From the NCBI RefSeq assembly GCF_004328645.1, contig NZ_CP031395.1, forward strand, positions 831,501 through 895,500: 64,000 bases of DNA, given 5' to 3'. Positions 29,072 through 38,945 of this stretch are shown piece after piece (position 1 is the first letter of the stretch; the number at the start of each line of letters is the position of its first letter). The stretch is from Hylemonella gracilis (GTDB taxonomy: Bacteria; Pseudomonadota; Gammaproteobacteria; Burkholderiales; Burkholderiaceae_C). The position numbers and the translations under genes were made by a program. Below the pieces are notes generated by a model. The model searched no databases and was not told the origin of the DNA. It saw nothing but the letters and a program-made list of their open reading frames with translations.

Positions 29072-31177
29072 TCAAGCGCGCACGGAAGAAATCAGCGTGT
29101 CGAACAAGGTCTGCGCGACCTGCATGGCTTTGCCCGCGGCCTGGTAGGCCTGCTGGAACTGGAGCAGACGTGCCGCTTCCTCATCCAGGTTCACCCCGCT
29201 GACGGCGGTGCGGTCCTGCTCAATGCTGACCGCAATTTTGTCGGACACAGCCGCTGATTGCTTGGCGCCCAGGGTCTTCGTGCCGATGTCGGCGATCAGG
29301 CTGGCGTAGCCGTCGGTCAGAGGGGCTTTGTCGAACAATTGCATGTCGCGCAAGCCCATCATGGCTTGGGCGTTGGCGGCGTCCAATTGCGTGTAGGGGT
29401 TGGTCTTGACCGTGAAGCTATCGCCCGGTTGCGGCACACCCTTGAGCGTGAGCGACCAGCCCCATTCCGTGGTTGGGTCGAAAGGCAGGTTGGTGCTGCG
29501 GCCATCCGCTTCGATGGCATTGCCTGGCGTGTAGTTGTAGAGCTCGCCCGGGGTGGCGTTGGTCTGATAGTCCACCACCGCCGCGTCGTAGACGGGGTCA
29601 CCGGGTTTCAGGCCGGCCGTGATGGCGGCTTCAAGCGGGGAGCCCGTGTAATACGCATCGTCCGTGCGGATGTACTGGGTGGACGTCAGGAAGACCAGGC
29701 TCACGTCCGGCCCCGGGGTGGTCGGTATGCTGCGCGCGGACAGTCCGGCGAGCGTGAGCGCGCCCTTGTTGTCCGCTGCCGCCTCGGCCGTGATGGGCCG
29801 GGCCATGGCCAATTCCTTGGGCGAGGTGAAGGCCACGGTCAGGCTGCGCGCGGCGGCGGAATACGGTGCGACCACGAAGCGGTCGCCGACGGCTGGAACA
29901 TCGGCGGCGGCGAAGGAAAGGCGCAGGCCATCGAATTCGCCTTCCAGATTGGTCGAGGCGTTGGCCGGATTGTCGGCGAAGCTGACTGTCTGCTGCACGC
30001 CGTCGGACAGACGGGTGACCACGGCCGTGAACGGCGCCGCGCCTGTGCTCGTGAAGGTGATCTCGTAGTTGCTGGCGAGAAAGTCCTGCATGCCGTCGGG
30101 CGTGCCGGTGCTGTCGTTCAGGGAGATGCCCACCGACAGGTTGTTCAACGTGCCGGTGTTCTGCTTGGCGGAATAGGCGGCGGGCGGGTTGGCCAAGTTG
30201 AAGAGAGGATTGCCCGCCTTGCCGTTCAGGTCCAGGCCCAGGGCTTGCTGATTGTTCATCACGGTGCCGATGGACAGGGCCATGCGACCGAGCAGGTTCT
30301 CGGCCTGCACCAGATCCTCGTTGGAAAAGCGCAGTAGACCCGAGACTTCACCGCCACCCAACAGGCCCGTGTCGATCACGCGTTCCTTGCCATTGAAGGT
30401 GATCGCGAACTTATGCTGGTTCGGATTGTTGAAGTCGTCACTCACCAGCGCGACCGTGGAAGCCGTCCCCCCCATCACCAGGGGCTGACTGCCCCCGACA
30501 AACAGGGTCAGCGAGCCATCGTCCGCCGTGACGCTGGAGGTCTGGATGTAGCGGTTCATGTCGCGCACCAGCTGATCGCGTTTGTCCATCAGATCGTTCG
30601 GCGTGTGGCCGCTGCCCAGGGCCTGGGTGATCTGCTTGTTGACGGTGGCGATCTGCGAGGCCAGGTTGTTGATCGCGGCGATGTCCACGTCCAACTGCTG
30701 GTTCACGCCAATGCGCAGTTCGTTGATGGACTCGGACGTGGCCTGGAAGCGGTTCGACATTTCCTCGGCGCGGGCCAGGGTGACGCCCCGGGCCGTCAGA
30801 TCGGTTGGTGCGTTGGCGATGTCGGAGAACGAGTTGAACAGGTCGCTGATCGTCGCGCCCAGACCGTTGGTTCCGCCTGGAAAGAGGCTTTCGAGCTGCT
30901 GCATGTACGTGGAGCGCACGCCATCGCTGGCGGCCACGGACTTGGTGGCGGCGGCCTGGCGGGTCAGGAAGTCGTCGTAGATGCGGCTAACCGTCGTGAT
31001 TTCGACGCCCTTGCCGTAGTAACCCGTGCCCATGTACTGACCCGGGATGGAACTGAGAATGGCCTGTTGGCGCGAATAACCCTCGGTGTTCACGTTGGCA
31101 ATGTTGTTGCCAATCACGTTCAAGACATTCTGGTTGGCGGTCAAGGCGGTGGCGCTGATGCTGAGGAGGCTGCTCAT
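29072..31177 (-). CDS. flgK: flagellar hook-associated protein 1
   Basis: FlgK forms the first junction ring between hook and filament. The 701-residue protein starts with the rod/hook signature (SISATALTANQNVLNVIGNNIANVNTEGYSRQ) and ends with the FlgK C-terminus (GVNLDEEAARLLQFQQAYQAAGKAMQVAQ). The conserved ends enclose a large variable middle. AGGAA upstream supports ATG 31177. It lies between flgJ and flgL as in most proteobacteria. Confidence 0.96.
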   Translation of the reverse strand: MSSLLSISATALTANQNVLNVIGNNIANVNTEGYSRQQAILSSIPGQYMGTGYYGKGVEITTVSRIYDDFLTRQAAATKSVAASDGVRSTYMQQLESLFPGGTNGLGATISDLFNSFSDIANAPTDLTARGVTLARAEEMSNRFQATSESINELRIGVNQQLDVDIAAINNLASQIATVNKQITQALGSGHTPNDLMDKRDQLVRDMNRYIQTSSVTADDGSLTLFVGGSQPLVMGGTASTVALVSDDFNNPNQHKFAITFNGKERVIDTGLLGGGEVSGLLRFSNEDLVQAENLLGRMALSIGTVMNNQQALGLDLNGKAGNPLFNLANPPAAYSAKQNTGTLNNLSVGISLNDSTGTPDGMQDFLASNYEITFTSTGAAPFTAVVTRLSDGVQQTVSFADNPANASTNLEGEFDGLRLSFAAADVPAVGDRFVVAPYSAAARSLTVAFTSPKELAMARPITAEAAADNKGALTLAGLSARSIPTTPGPDVSLVFLTSTQYIRTDDAYYTGSPLEAAITAGLKPGDPVYDAAVVDYQTNATPGELYNYTPGNAIEADGRSTNLPFDPTTEWGWSLTLKGVPQPGDSFTVKTNPYTQLDAANAQAMMGLRDMQLFDKAPLTDGYASLIADIGTKTLGAKQSAAVSDKIAVSIEQDRTAVSGVNLDEEAARLLQFQQAYQAAGKAMQVAQTLFDTLISSVRA

Positions 31178-31239
31178 GGCGGGTTCCTGGTTTCTCAGTG
31201 AAAAATCTTAGGCTGTTTTCCTGTTTCGCGCTGCATGCG

Positions 31240-32217
31240 TCACATGCGGCGTTGCAGGAGCAGGGTGGTGTTGATGGCGCGGGTGAGTTTTTCAGCGTAC
31301 TGCGGGTCGGTCGCGTAGCCTGCGTCCTGCAGGCCTTGCGTCCAGTTCTGAACGGACTCGGACCCGTCGGCCGTGCTGGCTTGCAAGGCCTGGTCGCGCG
31401 CATCGGCGTAGCGCGGGCTGTTGCCGATCATGCGGGCGAAGTCACGGTAGGAGTCGGCGTAGGAATCGTAGGCGCGAAACTTGGCCGTGACCTTGTGCGC
31501 CGCGCCATCGACGTATTCCGTGGTGGTGATTTCAGCGACCTTCCCCTTCCAGCCCGCGCCGGCCTTGATGCCGAACAGGTTGTAGGAGTTGCTGCCGTCG
31601 GCCATGCGGATTTCACGGCGGCCCCAGCCGGTTTCATGACCAGCCTGGCCGAGCAGATAGCTGGCGGGCAGGCCGCTGCTGTGTTCGACCTGCTTGGCCA
31701 GTTCGGCGTGCTGCTGCACAAAGTCACGCGCGGCCGCAGGAATGCGGGTGGCCGGGACCAGCGACTCGGCTTCCGCAGCGTCGGCGGGCAGGACCGCGGC
31801 GGTGGACTGGGTCGCGAGAGCCGCGGCCTGGGCCGTGCTGGCCGCGTCCGAGCCCGATGCGCCGGACACGGGGCCGCTCGAGGCCGACGGACTGGCGTCG
31901 TCCATCTTCAGCTGACGCATGAGTTGCTTGGCGATGAGCTCGCTCATGCCACCCGGCATGCCGCTCATCTGCAGCGCGTACTGCTCGTCCAGCATGCTGG
32001 TGCCCATGTCTCCCATGGGGCTGTCGAACATGCCGCTGCTCATCGTGGTCTCGCGCATGCTCTTCATCAGCTCGCGCATGAAGAGGGCCTCGAACTGCTT
32101 GGCGGCCTCGCGGATGGTTTGTGGCGTGTTGGCTTGCCCGGCCTGGTACTTCAGGCGGTCCAGGCCGGAGCCGTCAACGGCCAGCGCTTGTGAATTGGAA
32201 ATCAGGTCGGCGCTCAT
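31240..32217 (-). CDS. flgJ: flagellar rod assembly protein / peptidoglycan hydrolase
   Basis: FlgJ caps the growing rod and opens the peptidoglycan for it. The 325-residue protein has two parts: a rod-capping N-terminal domain (about residues 25-105, QFEALFMRELMKSMR) and a C-terminal glucosaminidase domain (about 160-320) with LGQAGHETGWGRREI, in which Glu195 is the probable catalytic acid. A low-complexity Ala/Ser linker joins them. This two-domain form is typical of Beta- and Gammaproteobacteria. Confidence 0.95.
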   Translation of the reverse strand: MSADLISNSQALAVDGSGLDRLKYQAGQANTPQTIREAAKQFEALFMRELMKSMRETTMSSGMFDSPMGDMGTSMLDEQYALQMSGMPGGMSELIAKQLMRQLKMDDASPSASSGPVSGASGSDAASTAQAAALATQSTAAVLPADAAEAESLVPATRIPAAARDFVQQHAELAKQVEHSSGLPASYLLGQAGHETGWGRREIRMADGSNSYNLFGIKAGAGWKGKVAEITTTEYVDGAAHKVTAKFRAYDSYADSYRDFARMIGNSPRYADARDQALQASTADGSESVQNWTQGLQDAGYATDPQYAEKLTRAINTTLLLQRRM

Positions 32218-32230
32218 GGTCAGATGCCTT

Positions 32231-33364
32231 TCAGATCACCTCAAGCTCGGCGTTCAGCGCGCCAGCTGCCTTGATGGCTTGCAGGATGGCCAGCAGATCT
32301 TGCGGCGTGGCACCCAGGGCGTTGAGCGCGCGCACCACTTCCTGCAGCGTCGGGGCACCGGCGACGGTGATCAGATTGCCGGGCTCCTGCGTGACCTGGA
32401 TGTTGGCTTGCTCAGTGACCACGGTCTGGCCTTGTGACAGCGGCGCCGGCTGGCTGATGACTGGCGTGCTGTTGATGCTGACGGAAAGGTTACCGTGGGC
32501 GATGGCGCAGGGGCCCAGCGTCACGGCCTGGTTCAACACGATGGAGCCGGTGCGGGAATTGATGATGACCTTGGCGGCGGGCGTGGTGTCCTGCACGTTC
32601 AGCTCTTCCATCTGAGCCAGGAAGGCGATCCGTTCATTGGGTGCAGTGGGCGCGCGAACCTCGATGGAACGGCCGTCCATGGCGCTGGCCACGCCGGTAC
32701 CGAAGCGCTGGTTGATGGCGTCAGCCACGCGCGAGGCGGTCAGGTAATCGTCCGAGTTGAGGGCCAGGCGCACACCACTGCCTTCCAGCAAGGGCGTGGG
32801 CACGGCACGTTCCACCAGCGCGCCACCCGGCACGCGGCCCGCGCTCAGGTGGTTGATTTGCACGCGGCTGCCCGCGGCGGAAGCACCCGCGCCCGCCACC
32901 ACCATGCTGCCCTGGCCCAGCGCGTAGATCTGGCCATCGGCACCCCGCAGAGGAGTCGCCACCAGCGTTCCGCCCTTGAGCGACTTTGCGTTGCCCAGCG
33001 AGGACACCGTGATGTCAATGCGTTGGCCGGGGCGCGCGAACGCCGGCAGCTCGGCCGTGACCAGCACGGCGGCCACGTTCTTGAGTTGCAGGCGCGAAGC
33101 CAGGCTCGGGTCCAGCGAGATGCCAAGCTGCTGGAGGTAATTGGCCAGCGTTTGTGACGTGTACGGCATCTGCGTGGTCTGATCGCCCGTGCCATCCAGG
33201 CCGATGACCAGGCCATAGCCGGTGAGTTGGTTGCTGCGCACGCCCTCGATGGAGGCGACCTCCTTGATGCGGGCGGCCTGCGCGACGCCGGTCAGCAGGC
33301 CAGCCAGCGCGGCGGCGCCGAGCAGCAAGGCCGCGTGGCGGAAGAAGCGGTGCGGAATATTCAT
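32231..33364 (-). CDS. flgI: flagellar P-ring protein
   Basis: FlgI builds the P ring in the peptidoglycan layer around the rod. The 377-residue protein has a Sec signal peptide (cleavage after VAQA) and then the invariant mature start ARIKEVASIEGVRSNQL. Later conserved segments include YGLVIGLDGTGDQ and the C-terminal LGATPQDLLAILQAIKAAGAL. GAGGA before ATG 33364 selects the start over a frame extension to 33394. flgJ follows after 13 bases. Confidence 0.96.
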   Translation of the reverse strand: MNIPHRFFRHAALLLGAAALAGLLTGVAQAARIKEVASIEGVRSNQLTGYGLVIGLDGTGDQTTQMPYTSQTLANYLQQLGISLDPSLASRLQLKNVAAVLVTAELPAFARPGQRIDITVSSLGNAKSLKGGTLVATPLRGADGQIYALGQGSMVVAGAGASAAGSRVQINHLSAGRVPGGALVERAVPTPLLEGSGVRLALNSDDYLTASRVADAINQRFGTGVASAMDGRSIEVRAPTAPNERIAFLAQMEELNVQDTTPAAKVIINSRTGSIVLNQAVTLGPCAIAHGNLSVSINSTPVISQPAPLSQGQTVVTEQANIQVTQEPGNLITVAGAPTLQEVVRALNALGATPQDLLAILQAIKAAGALNAELEVI

Positions 33365-33408
33365 GGCGCGATCCTCGAAGGTCCGGGTCGACATGGGTGC
33401 GATCGGAC

Positions 33409-34122
33409 TCAGAAGGGTGAGAGGGTGTGGAAGAAACGCGTGAGCCAGCCGACGGTCTGCACGTCGTACTGCGGGCCACGTCCCTTGGATTCGACGCGCA
33501 CGTTTGCGATCGAGGTGGAGCTGATGATGTTGCCGGGCTGGATCGCCAGGGGGTCGACGGTGCCCGTGAAGCGCATGACATCGACGTTCTGGTTCAGACC
33601 GATCTGTTTCTCGCCTACCACCACCAGGTGTCCGTTGGGCAGCACCTCAGCCACGACGGCCGTGATGGATCCCGAAAAGTTGTTGGCCGCCGACGTGCCG
33701 CCTTTGCCCGAGAAGTCGGACTTGTTTTCCGCGCCGATGTCGAACTTGCCCAGTGACCCGGCGGACAGCCCCGGAACGGCCGAGATGCCGCCGCTGATGC
33801 TGCTGCTGCGGTTGGTCGTGGCGCTGGACTGCTGGCTGGCCGAGACGTTTTCGACGATGCGGATCGTCACCGTGTCGCCCACCTGACGGGCTCGGCGATC
33901 CTCGAAGCCCATCCGGTAGGTGGCCGTCTGGAACAGGCTGCCGCTCGCGGGGCCCGCTGGCACGGTCTGGGCGGGATAGGCGGCCATGGTTGGGGTCGCG
34001 AAATCCACCTTGGCGGGCTGCGGTGCCGTAACCGTGCAGCCCGCGAGCAGGGCCGCGCCGAGCGAGCAAGGCAGCAAGATCAGGCGCGCGTGCGCGGCGA
34101 TGGGTGCAAGGAGGCGCTTCAT
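33409..34122 (-). CDS. flgH: flagellar L-ring lipoprotein
   Basis: FlgH forms the outer-membrane L ring. The 237-residue protein has a lipoprotein signal with lipobox LLAGC (Cys29). The mature part contains the conserved GSLFQ, DRRARQVGDTVTI and the C-terminal DVQTVGWLTRFF. ATG 34122 overlaps the flgG stop by one base, so the two are coupled. Confidence 0.96.
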   Translation of the reverse strand: MKRLLAPIAAHARLILLPCSLGAALLAGCTVTAPQPAKVDFATPTMAAYPAQTVPAGPASGSLFQTATYRMGFEDRRARQVGDTVTIRIVENVSASQQSSATTNRSSSISGGISAVPGLSAGSLGKFDIGAENKSDFSGKGGTSAANNFSGSITAVVAEVLPNGHLVVVGEKQIGLNQNVDVMRFTGTVDPLAIQPGNIISSTSIANVRVESKGRGPQYDVQTVGWLTRFFHTLSPF

Positions 34123-34900
34123 CACAGCTGTCCCAGCTTCTGCAGCATCTGGTCCGACGTCTGAATGGCCTTGGAGTTCATTTCGTAGGCGCGTTGGGTC
34201 TGGATCATGGTCACCAGCTCCTGGACCACGTTGACGTTGGACGATTCCAGATAACCCTGCATCAGCTTGCCCGTGCCATTGTTGCCGGGCGCGTTGGTGT
34301 TGGGTGTGCCGCTGGCCGCCGTTTCGGCGAACAGGTTCTGGCCCTTGGCCTCCAGGCCAGCCGGGTTGATGAAGGTGGCCAAGGTGATGTTGCCGATGGT
34401 CTGAGCCACGACCTGCCCCGGCAGCTTGGCCGTGACCGTGCCGTCGTCGGAGATGGACAGGTCGCTGGCATTCGGGGGATCACGATGCCGTCGGCCAGGG
34501 GCAGGCCGTTCGACGTGACCAGCGCGCCTTCCGGACTGATTTCGAGCGCCCCATCCCGGGTGTAGTTGATGGTGCCGTCGGGCATGGAGACCTGGAAGAA
34601 GCCGTTGCCATTGACGGCCACGTCCAGAGGACGTCCCTGCACCAGGTTGCCCTGGGTGTAGTTGCGGCTGGTGGCCACGGCGCGCGCGCCCAGACCCACC
34701 TGCAGGCCGGTGGGCAGGTTGGTTTGCTCGCTGCTCGGTGAGCCGGCGGCACGCAGGTTCTGGTACATCAGGTCCTCGAACACGACGCTGGAGCGTTTGA
34801 AGCCGTTGGTGGAGGAGTTGGCCAGGTTGTTGGAGATGGTGTCCAGCTGGCGTTGCTGGGCTTCCATGCCGGTCTTGGCGATCCACAGGGAATTGAACAT
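34122..34900 (-). CDS. flgG: flagellar distal rod protein, frameshifted
   Basis: FlgG forms the distal rod. From ATG 34900 the frame has the rod signature (MFNSLWIAKTGMEAQQRQLD, then NNLANSSTNGFKR), but it leaves frame after DGIVIP near 34475. The rest, from NASDLSISDDG to MLQKLGQL, is in the next frame and ends at 34122. The break is a run of five G on the plus strand (34474-34478). One more base gives DGIVIPPNASDL and a normal protein of about 259 residues. AAGGAA precedes the start. Confidence 0.93.
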
Positions 34901-34963
34901 CGCGTGTTCCTTCTAGATTCGGTTGATGGGTGGGCGTACGGGGCCGTGCTGCGACGGTCCGCG

Positions 34964-35704
34964 TCAACCTTCCAGGCTCAGCAGCTTGGCGGCGCTGCGG
35001 TCATCGGATTCGGCGGTTTGAAGCATGCGCATCTGTTGCTCGAACTGGCGGGCGGTCTGGATCATTCCGACCATGGATTCCACCGCGTTCACGTTCGAGC
35101 CTTCGAGCACGCCGACGTCCATGCGGGCGTTCGTGTCATTGGGCAGCGGCGCACCAGAGACCGGGCGAAACAAGCCGTCGTCGCCGCGCTTAAGACGGTC
35201 TTCGTCGGTCGGCGTGGCCAGCTTGATGCGTCCCACCGTGGTTGAGGGTTGACCGGCGCTCTGCGCACTGACCGTGCCGTCCGAACCCAGGCTGACGACC
35301 GCGTTCTCGGGCACGATGATCGGGCTGCCGCCGTCCGACAGCAGGGACAGGCCACTGCTGGTCTGCAGCACCCCTTGCGGCGACACCTCGAAACTGCCGT
35401 TGCGGGTGTAGGCCTCGCCACCGTCCAGGCCCTGCACAGCGAACCAGCTGCTCTGCTGAGGCATGGCGTCGAGGTCGCGACCGGTGCGCATGGCCGGGCC
35501 TGGCGCGTCGCGCTGGCCGGCGGTCGCTTCCAGGGCGAACACACGGGTGGTCGCACCATCGCCGCGCAGGGGCACGGCGCGGTAGGTGGACAGCTCAGCA
35601 CGGAAGCCGTTGGTCGAGACGTTGGCCAGGTTGTTGGACAGCACCGATTGCCGATGCTGCGCGGCATTGGCCCCGGTCATGGCGGTGTAGATGATGCGGT
35701 CCAT
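34964..35704 (-). CDS. flgF: flagellar proximal rod protein
   Basis: FlgF is one of the proximal rod proteins. The 246-residue protein opens with MDRIIYTAMTGANAAQ and the NNLANVSTNGFRAE signature, and closes with the C-terminal coiled-coil segment ESMVGMIQTARQFEQQMRMLQ. It is the first gene after the flgE terminator and begins the flgFGHIJKL run. Some expression must start in the 372-base gap upstream. Confidence 0.95.
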   Translation of the reverse strand: MDRIIYTAMTGANAAQHRQSVLSNNLANVSTNGFRAELSTYRAVPLRGDGATTRVFALEATAGQRDAPGPAMRTGRDLDAMPQQSSWFAVQGLDGGEAYTRNGSFEVSPQGVLQTSSGLSLLSDGGSPIIVPENAVVSLGSDGTVSAQSAGQPSTTVGRIKLATPTDEDRLKRGDDGLFRPVSGAPLPNDTNARMDVGVLEGSNVNAVESMVGMIQTARQFEQQMRMLQTAESDDRSAAKLLSLEG

Positions 35705-36076
35705 AGGTGCGTGCCTTTCAAATTTGGGCGGGAGAAGGAGGCCAGATCAAAGGAATCCAAAGGCCATCCTTTTCACCTCGTGCAGGGGATTGTGGAAAAA
35801 CTTGAGGCTGGAGGAGAGGGAAAAAGAGGGCAAAAGGCGCGGTAATTGACGGCTTAGGGGCTTGCCACGCGCGCGCGATTTGCTCTCGCGGGTTGGTGGC
35901 GCGCTTTCCTGGTCTGGACGCGGACGCGCATTGCGAAAAAAAAACCGCTGGCCAAGCCAGCGGTTGGGAAAGGAGATCTGCTTTTCTTTATATTGCTCGG
36001 CGCCGCGTCGGGTGACGCCATCACCCAACGTGGCACCGGAGGGGAAAACGGTTGAGCAGGAAGTTCTCGCCAACCG
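35705..36076. other. 372-base gap between flgE and flgF
   Basis: No gene is seen. It holds the flgE terminator (35935-35965), a six-base inverted repeat GGGTGA/TCACCC (36010-36026), and the upstream region of flgF. I could not find a convincing sigma-28, sigma-54 or FlhDC element for flgF; a GG...GC pair near 35860 has eleven bases between instead of the ten expected for sigma-54. Confidence 0.6.
35935..35965 (-). terminator. intrinsic terminator after flgE
   Basis: AACCGCTGGC (35943-35952) and GCCAGCGGTT (35956-35965) form a perfect ten-base stem with a three-base loop. On the minus strand it is followed by about nine T. It separates flgBCDE from flgFGHIJKL. Confidence 0.93.
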
Positions 36077-37615
36077 TTACCGCAGGTTGACCAGGGTTTG
36101 CATGACCTGGTCCTGTGTCTTGATGGTCTGCGCGTTGGCCTGGTAGGTGCGCTGGGCGGTCATCATGTTCACCAGCTCCTTGGTCAGGTCCACACTGGAC
36201 TCTTCCAGTGCGCCGGAGCGCAGCTCACCCAGATTGCCCTCGGTGGGGCCGCCGAAGATGGGCTGGCCGCTGGATTGGGTCTCGATCCATTCGCCGTTGC
36301 CCGTGGGCGACAGACCTTGCACGTTGCGGAAGTTGGCCAGCGCCAACTGGCCGAAAGCCTGCGTTTCACCGTTCGAGAAGCGGGCGGTGATGACACCGTT
36401 GTCTTCGATCTTCAGGCCCACCATGTCGCCAGGCGGGTAGCCGTCCTGCGACAGGTCACCGGCCGTGAAGCGCGTGTTGTGCTGGACGATGCCGGAAAGA
36501 TCGATCGAGATATTGCCCGTGCCGTTCAGACCGATGGTGGTGACATTGGGTGAGGGCGGCAGCGTGACATTGATGACCATCTGCGCGTTGGTCGAGCTGG
36601 TTGTGGTTCCGCCGACCGCCCCATCGGGATCCATGGTGCCGACGTCGACCGAGTAGTCCGCAAAGGCCAAGGCGGTGTTGTTGTTGGCGTTGGTCAGGTC
36701 GATGGCTGCGAAGGTGGTGGGCAGCGCCCCGATGGCCGTACCAGCGGGATAGGTGACAGCGGCAATGGTGATGGCCGTGGACGTGACACCCGTGCCATCG
36801 TTCAGCTTGTTCCAGTTGTTGACAGTGATGTCGGCTTGCGGGCCGGTCGCGGGCAGAGCCCCTGCCGCCGTGCTCGTGACGTAGCTGGCACGGAGCGAAC
36901 CATCGGTGTTGAATTCCAGCAGCCCCAGTTGACTTTGGTTCGCGCCAGCGTCGCCGTTGTCTGCGTCGGTATAGACCTGCCAGAGATTGGGTGCGACCTT
37001 GCGGAAGTAGAGTTCCACCGGCACTTCATTGCCCTGAGAGTCGTAATTGGTGATGGCCGTGCCGAAGCGCGCCAGCGAGGTGCTGGGGGTGGTTTGGTTC
37101 CAGACGGTGGCGGCTGAATCCAGGGTGAACTTTGAGGCCGTGATGGATGTGGTCTGGTTGGCAGCGATACCTTGGCTCGTGGGCATGCGCATGGCTTGCA
37201 GCGTGACACTGGTGCGATTGCCCGCCGGGTCCGTGGGGAAACCCATCACACGTGCGCCCGTGTTGGTGATGACGTAGCCCAGCGGGTCCAGCTTGAATTC
37301 ACCCGCACGCGAGTAAGCCCTGGAACCGTCTTGCAACTGCAGCGTGAAGAAACCGCTGCCGTTGATGGCCACGTCCAGGTCATTGTTCGTGATCGCGATG
37401 TTGCCCTGCGTGAATTGCTGGCTGACGGTGGCGACTTCCACGCCGATGCCGATGGTGCCCGCGCCCGAGGCACCGATGGAAGACGCGAACACATCACCAA
37501 ATTCCGCGCGACCCGACTTGAAGCCCGTGGTGTTGGCGTTGGCGATGTTGTTGCCGATCACGTCCAGGCTGCGACTGGAGGCGTTCAGGCCTGAGAGACC
37601 TTGTTGGAAGCCCAT
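36077..37615 (-). CDS. flgE: flagellar hook protein
   Basis: FlgE polymerises into the hook. The 512-residue protein has the conserved N-terminus (MGFQQGLSGLNASSRSLDVI, NNIANANTTGFKSG) and C-terminus (ELVNMMTAQRTYQANAQTIKTQDQVMQTLVNLR). The middle is variable, rich in Thr, Asn and Gly, and longer than in E. coli (402 residues). AAGGAA precedes the start, and a terminator follows 110 bases downstream. Confidence 0.96.
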   Translation of the reverse strand: MGFQQGLSGLNASSRSLDVIGNNIANANTTGFKSGRAEFGDVFASSIGASGAGTIGIGVEVATVSQQFTQGNIAITNNDLDVAINGSGFFTLQLQDGSRAYSRAGEFKLDPLGYVITNTGARVMGFPTDPAGNRTSVTLQAMRMPTSQGIAANQTTSITASKFTLDSAATVWNQTTPSTSLARFGTAITNYDSQGNEVPVELYFRKVAPNLWQVYTDADNGDAGANQSQLGLLEFNTDGSLRASYVTSTAAGALPATGPQADITVNNWNKLNDGTGVTSTAITIAAVTYPAGTAIGALPTTFAAIDLTNANNNTALAFADYSVDVGTMDPDGAVGGTTTSSTNAQMVINVTLPPSPNVTTIGLNGTGNISIDLSGIVQHNTRFTAGDLSQDGYPPGDMVGLKIEDNGVITARFSNGETQAFGQLALANFRNVQGLSPTGNGEWIETQSSGQPIFGGPTEGNLGELRSGALEESSVDLTKELVNMMTAQRTYQANAQTIKTQDQVMQTLVNLR

Positions 37616-37732
37616 GGTGTGTTTCCTTCGTGGGGGTGTGAAAAGGTGGGTGAGGGGACGACGCTGCGGAACGGGTTCTGCAAGTTGTGTCTTGGGTCTT
37701 TGAAAAAGGCCGGATTGGTTCTGAGAAAGCGC

Positions 37733-38446
37733 TTAAAGAATGGCCTTCACATCACCATAGGTGATGGTCGCCGCGCCGATCAGATCGATCTGCATGAGCC
37801 CGTTGGACATGCCGACCGATTGCACGTAGTGGCGTGCGTAGGCGGTGGCGTCGACCGCCTTGCCGTTGTTTTCGGCCACGATGCGGAAGCTCGGTGCGCC
37901 CGTGCCTTCGTAGTCCGTGGCATCCCAGGTGAAATAGTGCCGGCCCTCCGGCAGGGCGCCAGCGTCGATGGTGTCGATGACCTTGCCCGAGGGGTCCAGA
38001 ATCTCCACCTTGACCTTGCTGGCCGTGCTGCTGAGGTCGATGGCGCCGTTGGCGTAGCGGATCGTTTCCTTGTCGCCTTCCTCGGCGCCCTCGGCGGTGC
38101 TGTCGCGGGTGCCTTCATGAATCGAGAGCGTGGGGTTGCTCACCAATACTTCGCGGCCCACGAGAGAGGTGCCTTGCAGCACCTGGAGGGCCGTGAACTG
38201 GGTCGACATGCTTTTCATCGTGTCGTTCAAGCCCTGGATGCCCGTGACCGTGTTGATCTGCGCCATCTGGGACGTCATCTGGGCGTTGTCCATGGGATTG
38301 AGCGGATCCTGGTTGTTGATCTGCGCAACCAGCAATTTGAGGAAGCGGTCCTGCATCTCCGCAGAGTCCGTGCTGGAGCTGGAGCTGGTACTGCTGCCCT
38401 TGTTAACCAAGCTGTCGATGTAGCTGGTGCTGTCTACGGAAGCCAT
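37733..38446 (-). CDS. flgD: flagellar hook assembly scaffold (hook cap)
   Basis: FlgD caps the growing hook and guides FlgE addition. The 237-residue protein has the conserved N-terminal segment FLKLLVAQINNQDPLNPMDN near residues 35-54, preceded by a Ser-rich stretch. FlgD Ig and tudor-like domains follow, with ILDPSGKVIDTIDAG and HYFTWD. It lies between flgC and flgE as usual. Confidence 0.95.
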   Translation of the reverse strand: MASVDSTSYIDSLVNKGSSTSSSSSTDSAEMQDRFLKLLVAQINNQDPLNPMDNAQMTSQMAQINTVTGIQGLNDTMKSMSTQFTALQVLQGTSLVGREVLVSNPTLSIHEGTRDSTAEGAEEGDKETIRYANGAIDLSSTASKVKVEILDPSGKVIDTIDAGALPEGRHYFTWDATDYEGTGAPSFRIVAENNGKAVDATAYARHYVQSVGMSNGLMQIDLIGAATITYGDVKAIL

Positions 38447-38490
38447 GTGTGTTCCTTCGGATGGAAGTCAGGTCAGATGGGGCGTGTCAC

Positions 38491-38901
38491 TCACTGCCCC
38501 ATCTGCAGCGTCTTGAGCAGCAGCGTCTTTGCGGTGTTCATCACCTCGACGTTGTTCTGGTACGAGCGCGAGGCGGAGATCATGTTGACCATTTCCTCCA
38601 CGGGGTTGACGTTGGATTGGTTGACGTAACCGTCCGCGTCCGCCGAGGGGTGGGTGGGTTCATAGGTCCGGCGCGCGGGCGCCTGGCTTTCCGTCACCGC
38701 GTTGATCTTCACGCCGGCCGCCCCGGACGTGGCCTCGTCGAAGGGCAGGGTTTCGAAGACAACCTGTCGGGCCTTGTAGAACTGGCCGTCCGGGCCGGCG
38801 ACGGCGTCCGCGTTGGCGAGGTTGGAGGCAACGACGTTCAGGCGCTGGGCCTGGGCGCTGATGGCGCTGCCGGAAACGCCGAAGATGGAGAACATGGACA
38901 T
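38491..38901 (-). CDS. flgC: flagellar proximal rod protein
   Basis: FlgC is a proximal rod subunit. The 136-residue protein has the rod signature ([26 protein letters not shown]) and the FlgC C-terminus ([38 protein letters not shown]). AAGGAAG six bases before ATG 38901 supports that start. flgB is 44 bases upstream. Confidence 0.95.
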   Translation of the reverse strand: MSMFSIFGVSGSAISAQAQRLNVVASNLANADAVAGPDGQFYKARQVVFETLPFDEATSGAAGVKINAVTESQAPARRTYEPTHPSADADGYVNQSNVNPVEEMVNMISASRSYQNNVEVMNTAKTLLLKTLQMGQ

Positions 38902-38945
38902 GGGAGTCTTCCTTGTCGTTCAGGGTAGAGGGTTGCCGGTTTCCG

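Noticed and set aside
26646..29147. An 833-codon open frame opposite the HDOD gene and flgL
   Set aside because: It spans two real genes and their gap and has low-complexity shadow composition.
35855..35875. TGGCA...GC element upstream of flgF as a sigma-54 promoter
   Set aside because: The GG-to-GC spacing is eleven, one more than the invariant ten.
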